Below are positions 5,581 to 10,680 of a stretch of DNA of 10,680 bases, piece by piece. The notes under the pieces were generated by a model. The model did no database searches, was not told the origin of the DNA, and was given only the letters and a program-made list of their open reading frames with translations. The translations under genes and the position numbers were made by a program. Source of the stretch: Paracoccaceae bacterium (lineage in GTDB: Bacteria > Pseudomonadota > Alphaproteobacteria > Rhodobacterales > Rhodobacteraceae); assembly GCA_030626365.1 (NCBI GenBank), contig DAOUPC010000073.1, positions 1 to 10,680 on the forward strand, read 5' to 3'. The first letter of the stretch is position 1, and each line of letters begins with the position of its first letter.

Positions 5581-6342
5581 ATGAGTATAAAAATTGCCTT
5601 TTTGGCCAGTCGCACCCCGGTGGCCCAGACCGCCCATGCAACCCTGGTTGATCGTTATGGCGACACCGAACCTGAACAGGCCGATGTGATCGTCGCATTG
5701 GGGGGCGATGGTTTCATGCTGCACACATTGCACGCGACCCAGAATTTACCGGCACCTGTCTATGGGATGAACCGGGGCACTGTGGGTTTTCTGATGAACG
5801 AATACAGAGAATCGGGCCTGCCAGAGCGGTTGGCGCTGGCCGAAGAAGAGGTGATAAACCCGCTGTCCATGCGGGCGATGGACCGTAATGGGAAACTGCA
5901 CAAGGCACTGGCGATCAACGAGGTGTCCCTGCTGCGGGCAGGCCCGCAGGCGGCCAAGCTGAAGATCACCGTGGATGGGCGGTTGCGACTGGCCGAACTG
6001 ATATGCGACTGGGCGCTGGTGGCGACACCCGCCGGATCGACCGCCTATAATTATTCGGCGCACGGACCGATCCTGCCGATTGGCGCGGATGTCCTGACCC
6101 TGACGGCGATTGCCGCGTTTCGTCCGCGACGCTGGCGCGGGGCGTTGCTGCCTAAAACGGCCAAGGTGCGTTTTGACGTGGTCGAGGCCGACAAGCGCCC
6201 GGTCATGGCGGACGCCGATTCGGTTTCCATTGCCGATATCGACTGGGTCGAGATCCGCTCGGAACCCAGCGTGCGCCACCGCATCCTGTTTGACCCCGGT
6301 CATGGCCTGGAAGAGCGCCTGATTTCCGAACAATTCACCTGA
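5581..6342 (+). CDS. nadK: NAD kinase
   Basis: This 253-residue enzyme phosphorylates the 2' hydroxyl of NAD using ATP (or polyphosphate in some relatives) to give NADP, feeding the cell's NADPH pool. The ATP-NAD kinase signature is complete: VIVALGGDGFMLHTLH with GGDG at 41-44, GMNRGTVGFL (62-71), NEVSLLR with N113/E114, and TPAGSTAYNYSAHGPILP (149-166). Length is typical for the shorter alphaproteobacterial form, which lacks the N-terminal extension seen in E. coli. ATG 5581 is preferred over an upstream in-frame ATG at 5503: MSIKIAFLASR is the expected first strand and the preceding 26 residues look like non-coding sequence. AGCGGAAA lies a short way upstream. Its stop is only 12 bases from the stop of the convergent ligase gene. 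Confidence 0.95.
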   Translation: MSIKIAFLASRTPVAQTAHATLVDRYGDTEPEQADVIVALGGDGFMLHTLHATQNLPAPVYGMNRGTVGFLMNEYRESGLPERLALAEEEVINPLSMRAMDRNGKLHKALAINEVSLLRAGPQAAKLKITVDGRLRLAELICDWALVATPAGSTAYNYSAHGPILPIGADVLTLTAIAAFRPRRWRGALLPKTAKVRFDVVEADKRPVMADADSVSIADIDWVEIRSEPSVRHRILFDPGHGLEERLISEQFT

Positions 6343-6354
6343 TACGCTGGCATG

Positions 6355-7914
6355 TCACGAAATCTGGCGGTCATGCCCTTCCCAGAACGGTTTGCGCAAA
6401 TCCGTCTTGAGGACTTTGTTTGCCCCTGAAAGGGGAAAGGGTTCGGTTCTGAATTCAATACTGCGCGGGCATTTGAAACCGGCAATCAGCGTGTGACAAT
6501 GCGCTTTCAACTGTTCCACGGTCGTGGCCATATCCGGCTTGAGGATCACGATGGCATGCACCGCCTCGCCCCATTCATCGCTGGGTATGCCGATCACCGC
6601 ACTTGTGGCGACACAGTCATGCTGACCCAGCGCATTTTCGACCTCGACGGAATAAACATTCTCGCCCCCGGAAATGATCATATCCTTCAGGCGGTCCATC
6701 AGAAAGACGAACCCTTCGTCGTCCATATACCCCGCATCCCCGGTCAGCACCCATCCATCGCGGATCGTGTCCGCCGTCACGTCGGGTTTGTTCCAATAGC
6801 CCAGCATCGTCACCGGTCCCTTGACGGTGATCTGCCCGGTTTCGCTCTGTGCAACCTCGTTCATATCCTCGTCAACGATACGGATTTCGACAATTCGCGT
6901 GGCCCGCCCGGCTGAACGCAGCTTGCCGGATCTGGGGCCTTCAAGGACATGGTAATCGGTGGGCAGGATCGTTGCCACCGGGCTAAGCTCGGTCTGACCA
7001 AAGGCTTGCAGAAACTGCGCATTCGGGAACAGTTCAAAGGCCTGTATCAGGGCGGATTCGGTTATTGGAGAGGCCCCGTAAACGATCAGTTCCAGTGACG
7101 AGATATCGGTGTTTGCCAACCTTGGGCTTTGCATCATCATCTGCAACATCACCGGCACCAGCAACACCTGACTGGGGCGATGTTTTTCTATTGCCTCAAG
7201 CGTCGCGTCGGGGGTGAACATGGGAATGATCACATGGGTGCCTGCCGCAAGGGTCACAGCCGCAAACCATATCAGGTCCGCGATATGGAACATCGGCGCG
7301 GCGTGCAGATAGACCGTTCCGTCCTGTATCTGGATTTCCTGTGCATTCGATACACCGCCGACAAACAGGTTGGTGTGCGACAGCATCACCCCCTTGGGAA
7401 ACCCGGTGGTGCCGCCGGTATAAAAGATACCGGCCATGTCGTCATGGCTGCGCCCGGCGTCAGGGGTGGGGTTGGCGGCGGTCAGGATGTCCTCGTAATT
7501 CAGCATGCCGTTCGGCGTGTCGCCATCACCACAAAACACCAGTGATTTCAGCCCCGGCACCTGCGCCCTGATCTCCTGTGCGGCAGGGGCAAAGGCGTCA
7601 TCCACCAGTAAAATAGTCGCCCCCGCATCGTTCAGCGCATAGGCGCATTCAGCCGGGGACCAGCGCACATTCAGCGGCATCATCGCGCCGCCGCCCCAAA
7701 CCACGGCAAAGTAATACTCGATATAGCGATCCGAATTCAGCGACAACAGCGCCACCCGGTCGCCCGGCCCCATGCCCAACCCCTGCAACGCCCCGGCCAG
7801 CCTTTCGACCCGCCCCAGCAATTGTGACCAGCTTTGTTGGCGGTCCTTGCAGATGGTGGCAATACCATTCGGGTTGACCTGAGCGGCCCGTCTTAGAATT
7901 GATGTGATCTGCAT
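6355..7914 (-). CDS. AMP-forming acyl-CoA synthetase / acid-CoA ligase
   Basis: This 519-residue ANL-superfamily enzyme activates a carboxylic acid as acyl-AMP and transfers it to CoA. Motifs in order: the phosphate loop YTGGTTGFPKG (165-175), YGASPIT (279-285), QAFGQTE (303-309), GWVLTGDAGYMDDEGF (387-402) with D393, hinge RLKDMIISGGENVYSVEVE (408-426), and the C-terminal PLSGANKVLKTDLR with K500 in the catalytic-lysine position. The usual T before GK is replaced (GANK), a mild oddity. Substrate cannot be read directly; the family includes medium- and long-chain fatty, cinnamate-type and aromatic acid ligases. It lies 82 bases downstream of the amidase on the same strand and is probably co-transcribed, which hints that it activates the acid the amidase releases. 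The ribosome site (AGGA, 12 bases off) is weak. Confidence 0.92.
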   Translation of the reverse strand: MQITSILRRAAQVNPNGIATICKDRQQSWSQLLGRVERLAGALQGLGMGPGDRVALLSLNSDRYIEYYFAVVWGGGAMMPLNVRWSPAECAYALNDAGATILLVDDAFAPAAQEIRAQVPGLKSLVFCGDGDTPNGMLNYEDILTAANPTPDAGRSHDDMAGIFYTGGTTGFPKGVMLSHTNLFVGGVSNAQEIQIQDGTVYLHAAPMFHIADLIWFAAVTLAAGTHVIIPMFTPDATLEAIEKHRPSQVLLVPVMLQMMMQSPRLANTDISSLELIVYGASPITESALIQAFELFPNAQFLQAFGQTELSPVATILPTDYHVLEGPRSGKLRSAGRATRIVEIRIVDEDMNEVAQSETGQITVKGPVTMLGYWNKPDVTADTIRDGWVLTGDAGYMDDEGFVFLMDRLKDMIISGGENVYSVEVENALGQHDCVATSAVIGIPSDEWGEAVHAIVILKPDMATTVEQLKAHCHTLIAGFKCPRSIEFRTEPFPLSGANKVLKTDLRKPFWEGHDRQIS

Positions 7915-7947
7915 GGGGGTGTGGTGTCCTGACCTGTCGCGCGCGTG

Positions 7948-7975
7948 TCGGGCAAGCTTGCGGTGGCCTGCCCGA
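7948..7975 (-). other. Inverted repeat between amidase and ligase genes
   Basis: TCGGGCA (7948-7954) and TGCCCGA (7969-7975) are a perfect 7-bp repeat with a 14-nt loop that also contains part of the palindrome GCAAGCTTGC (7952-7961). No T-run follows on either strand, so it is more likely an intercistronic mRNA hairpin, for example a stability or attenuation element, than a full terminator. Confidence 0.4.
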
Positions 7976-7996
7976 TCCTGTCAACAAAGGACTGTA

Positions 7997-9427
7997 TTAA
8001 CCCATCCGTTCCCACAATGGGACGCACATGGCCCCAATCCGGTCTTCAATGGCCACGCAGGCGTCAACCACCAGATCCTCGCGCCAGCGTTGCCCGACGA
8101 TCTGCACATTGACCGGTTGTGGCCCCTTTGGCAGTTCGGCCAACCGGGCCGGAACACTGCCCGCCGGTAGCCCCATGAAGTTCATCGAATAAGACCACAG
8201 CGCCGAACCCAGCGCCTCGCGGACGCCCTCGGGGCCTTGCGCGTCACGGTCCGGGCCAAAGAACGGCTGTGGTAGGAACGGGGTCAGGACCAGCGGATAT
8301 TCCTCAAGGAACAACGACCAAACCCGTGCATAATGGCTCCGCTTGGCCATCATCTGCAACAATTCGGTGCCCTCATAGGGGGGGAACTGATCGTAATACT
8401 CATCGAATATCGCGTTGAGTGTGGCGGACCCATAGGCGCGCAGGTCTGGCCCCATCATTGCCGATACCTCGCCCATCAGTGCGCGGTATCCGGCCAACGC
8501 CGCCTCGCGCAGCAGGGGCGGTTCGACCTCGGTCACCTCGTAACCGGCATCGACAAGCGCATCGCGGGCCGTATCAAGCGCCAGGGATACCTCGGGGTGC
8601 AGATCGAATTCATAGGTCTCCTTGGTGAAACCAACCTTGATCGGGCCGTCTGGTGTGGCCCCGCGCCAGGGCAGGGGGGCGTGAAACGGGTCGCGTGCAT
8701 CGCCGGCGATCAGGCAGGGCATCGACAGGTGCAGATCCGCCGCGTGCCGGGTCAGCAGACCCTGAACCGACATGGCCTGTGCCAGCATTCCGCGCTCGGC
8801 GGTCTGGCTGGGGTTCCAGGCCGGGACGCGGCCCACCCCCGATTTGATCGTCACCGCACCATTGGCCGCAGCAGGAAAGCGCAGGCTTCCGCCGATGTCA
8901 TTGCCATGCCCCAGTGCGCCAATCCCGGCCATTACCGCCGACCCGGCCCCGCCGGATGAACCGCCCGGTGACACATGCGGCCCCCAGGGGTTGTGCGTGC
9001 GGCCATAAAGCGGGTTGTCGGTGTCCGCCCGAAACGAAAATTCCGGCGTGTTGGTGCGCCCGATCACCACCGCACCTGCATTTTGCAGGTTGGCGACAAG
9101 CGGCGCGTCATCCGGCGCGATCATATCCTTCAACGCGGGCACGCCATTGGTGGTGGCGTGGCCCTTTTGATCGACATTGACCTTGATGGTCACCGCCACC
9201 CCGTGCAGCGGGCCGGGGGTGGCCCCGCTGGCCCGCGCGGTGTCCAGCGTGCGGGCGCGTTCCATTGCCTCGCTGCTCAGGTCTTCGACCACGGCGTTCA
9301 GGGCCGGGTTAACCGCATTCATCCGCGCAATGGCGGCCCCGACGGCGGCTTCGGCGGTGATGTCACCCGCCGTGGTGGCGGCAACGGTTTCGGTGGCACT
9401 TAGCCGCCATAGCTGTTGATCTGACAT
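7997..9427 (-). CDS. Amidase-signature family hydrolase
   Basis: This 476-residue enzyme of the amidase signature family hydrolyses an amide to acid plus ammonia or amine. The Ser-cisSer-Lys triad is complete: K82 in GVAVTIKVNVD, cis-Ser S157 in SPGGSSGG, and nucleophile S181 in GNDIGGSLRFPA. The 24-residue spacing from S157 to S181 equals that in fatty acid amide hydrolase (S217 to S241). GatA is less likely: there is no GatB or GatC nearby and the C-terminal half (LVLTPFLPQPFFGPD, then FMGLPAGSVPARL) resembles stand-alone catabolic amidases. Substrate is unknown. GGGAGA 8 bases before the ATG supports the start. It heads a two-gene unit with the acyl-CoA synthetase and is preceded by a promoter and operator-like region at 9499-9564. 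Confidence 0.92.
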   Translation of the reverse strand: MSDQQLWRLSATETVAATTAGDITAEAAVGAAIARMNAVNPALNAVVEDLSSEAMERARTLDTARASGATPGPLHGVAVTIKVNVDQKGHATTNGVPALKDMIAPDDAPLVANLQNAGAVVIGRTNTPEFSFRADTDNPLYGRTHNPWGPHVSPGGSSGGAGSAVMAGIGALGHGNDIGGSLRFPAAANGAVTIKSGVGRVPAWNPSQTAERGMLAQAMSVQGLLTRHAADLHLSMPCLIAGDARDPFHAPLPWRGATPDGPIKVGFTKETYEFDLHPEVSLALDTARDALVDAGYEVTEVEPPLLREAALAGYRALMGEVSAMMGPDLRAYGSATLNAIFDEYYDQFPPYEGTELLQMMAKRSHYARVWSLFLEEYPLVLTPFLPQPFFGPDRDAQGPEGVREALGSALWSYSMNFMGLPAGSVPARLAELPKGPQPVNVQIVGQRWREDLVVDACVAIEDRIGAMCVPLWERMG

Positions 9428-9442
9428 GTATCATTCTCCCAT

Positions 9443-9484
9443 GGTGATCCTGGGTCAGGACCCATTCACCAGTTGCATCACTGG
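9443..9484 (-). promoter_or_regulatory. Structured leader just ahead of the amidase ribosome site
   Basis: GGTGA (9443-9447) pairs with TCACC (9466-9470), and inside it TGGGTC (9451-9456) pairs with GACCCA (9459-9464), giving an 11-bp interrupted stem that ends 3 bases before the ribosome site (9435-9440). A second repeat, CCAGT (9469-9473) with ACTGG (9480-9484), shares bases 9469-9470 with the first, so the two hairpins would compete. The whole lies in the predicted 5' leader of the amidase mRNA. It could be a control element or DNA operator sites. Confidence 0.45.
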
Positions 9485-9498
9485 CGTTGTTTCCCCGA

Positions 9499-9527
9499 AA
9501 TATCAGTGGTTTGATACGCGCCGTCAA
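9499..9527 (-). promoter_or_regulatory. Sigma70-like promoter of the amidase-ligase unit
   Basis: On the minus strand TTGACG (9527-9522) and GATATT (9504-9499) are separated by exactly 17 bases, matching the consensus boxes in 5 and 4 of 6 positions. Predicted transcription start is near 9492, leaving a leader of about 64 bases. This is the best-looking promoter in the window, and it is bracketed by two operator-like dyads. Confidence 0.6.
9502..9515. promoter_or_regulatory. Operator-like dyad B, in the promoter spacer
   Basis: ATCAGTGGTTTGAT is an ATCA-N6-TGAT dyad that fills much of the spacer and overlaps three bases of the -10 box of the amidase promoter. It is repeated in inverted orientation at 9551-9564 (13 of 14 bases match). 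A protein bound here would block RNA polymerase. Confidence 0.5.
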
Positions 9528-9550
9528 TGGTGCCCCTGCGTTTCAAGCGG

Positions 9551-9564
9551 ATCAAGCCACTGAT
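9551..9564. promoter_or_regulatory. Operator-like dyad A, upstream of the -35 box
   Basis: ATCAAGCCACTGAT is the inverted partner of the dyad at 9502-9515, with centres 49 bp apart. It lies 23 bases upstream of the -35 box. Two such sites flanking a promoter suit a regulator that loops DNA or binds as two dimers. No regulator gene is adjacent in the window. Confidence 0.5.
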
Positions 9565-9606
9565 GCGGCCCCCATCACTCTGACCCAAAACGGGCAGGTG
9601 CGGTCC

Positions 9607-10209
9607 TTATCGTGGGCGCGTTTGCCCACCCTGATCTTTTGGCGTCAGGTATCCCCGAACAATCCCGGCAACGCGTTCGGCATCCAGAACCGGCGGAAAA
9701 AGTGTCAGCACAGCGCCCTGTGCATCCAGCAGATACACGAACGATCCATGCGCATAGACCGGGCCATATTCCGGGTCCACATAGGCCAGTGATTTTTCAA
9801 CCAAGAACGCGCCATAGGCCTGTGCCAGTGCCGTATCACTGCCGGTCAGACCGATAAAATCAGGGTGCAGCGCCGCCATTGGCCCCCCCATGCTGGCAAC
9901 CTTGTCGCGGGTGGGGTCAATGGTGATCATGACGGGGCGAACCGGCAGGCCAAGGTTTGCCAAAAGGTCGGTCGCGTTGGCCATCATCGGCATTGCCGCC
10001 GAACAGATGCCAAGGCAGTTGGCATAGCCAAAGAACAGCAGTTGTGCCCGCCCGTCCGGGTCGCTCTGGTCACGGTGTGCGCCGTGCTGATCAACCAGAT
10101 CAAACGCGCCGCCCACGTCAAAGGGCAAGGGTCCGGCGGCGTGGGCCGTGCCCGCGTTGCTTGCCAGAAGCAGGGCCAGAAGCAGGGCCGGAACCCGGAC
10201 CCGGATCAT
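9607..10209 (-). CDS. SCO1/SenC-family copper/thiol protein, exported
   Basis: This 200-residue protein has a thioredoxin-like SCO fold. An N-terminal signal peptide (RVRVPALLLALLLASN, cut near A24/A25) sends it to the periplasm, free or lipid-less since no lipobox Cys is present. The CX3C copper motif is C65-LGI-C69 in FFGYANCLGICSAAM, and the third ligand His is H154 in YAHGSFVYLLD. The usual form is FCPxVC, so the missing proline is a variation. VMITIDPTRDK (93-103) is a well-kept block. SCO proteins deliver copper to the CuA site of cytochrome oxidase or act as thiol-disulfide reductases; no oxidase gene is in view. The start overlaps the stop of the upstream gene by four bases (ATGA), implying translational coupling. 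Confidence 0.9.
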   Translation of the reverse strand: MIRVRVPALLLALLLASNAGTAHAAGPLPFDVGGAFDLVDQHGAHRDQSDPDGRAQLLFFGYANCLGICSAAMPMMANATDLLANLGLPVRPVMITIDPTRDKVASMGGPMAALHPDFIGLTGSDTALAQAYGAFLVEKSLAYVDPEYGPVYAHGSFVYLLDAQGAVLTLFPPVLDAERVAGIVRGYLTPKDQGGQTRPR

Positions 10210-10680
10210 TCAAACCATTCCCTGATAAAGGCTTCATCGGTTTTTTGCCCCAGCCCAAGATAGCCCTGTTCGCCAATCAGCGCCCTGATACGCGGATCAC
10301 GGCGGAACCAGGCCCCCTTGCCCCCGGCATCGGGGTTTTCTTTGGCCCAAATCCTGGTGAACCGGTTGGTTTTGGACCACTCACCATCCCCCGTCCGGAC
10401 CTTTTGCACCATATAGATATTGCGCGCCTTCAGGTCCGGGTCTTCGATCATCAACCCGTCCACCTCGACGGTTTGATTGCAATAAAGCGCCATGTCGACC
10501 GCCGCACCGCTGAACACGGACTGGGTGTTCTTGGCGGCCAGAACCAGCACGTTGTCGTCGGTGCGCAGCAGACCCATCTGCCGGTATCCCGCGCCGCAGT
10601 CGGTTGGGCAATCGCCGGTCAGTTCACATAAGACATCAACCACCTTTGCCTTAAAGCGGGCCGGTTTCTCGGCATATAAA
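10206..10680 (-). CDS. Unidentified cysteine-containing protein, N-terminus outside window
   Basis: The frame is open to the right edge, with in-frame LYAEKPARFKAK before the GTG at 10643, so that GTG is probably internal and the gene continues beyond the window. About 158 residues are visible. They contain a cysteine cluster (VLCELTGDCPTDCGAG) and a further Cys (ALYCNQ), a strand-rich middle (NVLVLAAKNTQSVFSG, then TVEVDGLMIEDP), and a charged helical end (AFIREWFE). I do not recognise a named family. Overlap with the SCO gene by ATGA suggests one transcript and a shared job, perhaps in the envelope as a metal- or thiol-handling partner; whether it is exported depends on the unseen N-terminus. 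Confidence 0.75.
   Translation of the reverse strand, partial: LYAEKPARFKAKVVDVLCELTGDCPTDCGAGYRQMGLLRTDDNVLVLAAKNTQSVFSGAAVDMALYCNQTVEVDGLMIEDPDLKARNIYMVQKVRTGDGEWSKTNRFTRIWAKENPDAGGKGAWFRRDPRIRALIGEQGYLGLGQKTDEAFIREWFE

Noticed and set aside
5394..5615. 74-residue N-terminal extension of GlyA
   Set aside because: GlyA normally starts near MNTPNKDTGFF, the extension would run past the nadK start, and it is rich in Pro, Arg and Phe like translated intergenic DNA.
6349..6377. Terminator between nadK and the ligase gene (GGCATG/CATGCC)
   Set aside because: Only 6 bp of stem with a 17-nt loop and no T-run; most of it lies inside the ligase coding end.
8333..9403. Open frames antisense to the amidase
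   Set aside because: They are shadows of a triad-complete enzyme, low-complexity in composition, with no supported starts.
7997..9427. GatA subunit of the tRNA amidotransferase
   Set aside because: No gatB or gatC nearby, and the C-terminal half resembles stand-alone catabolic amidases rather than GatA.

Overview
The window reads as chromosomal DNA from an alphaproteobacterium, most likely Rhodobacterales (Roseobacter/Rhodobacter-type). This rests on GC-rich housekeeping genes (LepA, GlyA, NAD kinase) whose motifs look alphaproteobacterial, plus a PhnA-family protein, a periplasmic DsrE-like protein and an SCO-family copper protein. The genus cannot be fixed from this stretch. No rRNA, tRNA, CRISPR array, transposase or intact mobile element was seen.

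Layout, left to right. (1) The 3' end of lepA (1-491) closes with a hairpin. (2) An AT-richer island (about 557-1310) carries one HEPN/AbiU2-like gene split by a -1 frame change at a GAAAAAG tract, followed by a strong ribosome-binding site with no real gene behind it. (3) Two single plus-strand genes follow: a PhnA-family zinc-ribbon protein and an exported DsrE-like protein, the second preceded by three CATCTAT repeats and ended by a long terminator hairpin. (4) On the minus strand lie a small two-helix membrane protein and a YbfF-type alpha/beta hydrolase. (5) A small tail-anchored-looking protein runs on the plus strand, divergent from the hydrolase and ended by a hairpin. (6) glyA (minus) and nadK (plus) are divergent across a 187-bp gap. 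(7) A minus-strand pair encodes an amidase-signature enzyme and an AMP-forming acyl-CoA synthetase. It is preceded by a good sigma70-like promoter bracketed by two copies of an ATCA-N6-TGAT dyad, and by a structured leader. (8) A minus-strand pair at the right edge encodes an unidentified cysteine-containing protein (running off the window) and, overlapping it by 4 bp, an SCO/SenC protein.

How the parts fit. GlyA makes glycine and one-carbon units, and NadK makes NADP; both are core metabolism. The amidase and acyl-CoA synthetase suggest a short catabolic route (amide to acid to acyl-CoA) that is probably repressed until an inducer is present. The SCO pair probably serves copper delivery or thiol chemistry in the cell envelope. 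The most unusual items are the frameshifted HEPN gene in its low-GC island and the amidase control region. I found no clearly new multi-gene system; these two are the best leads.
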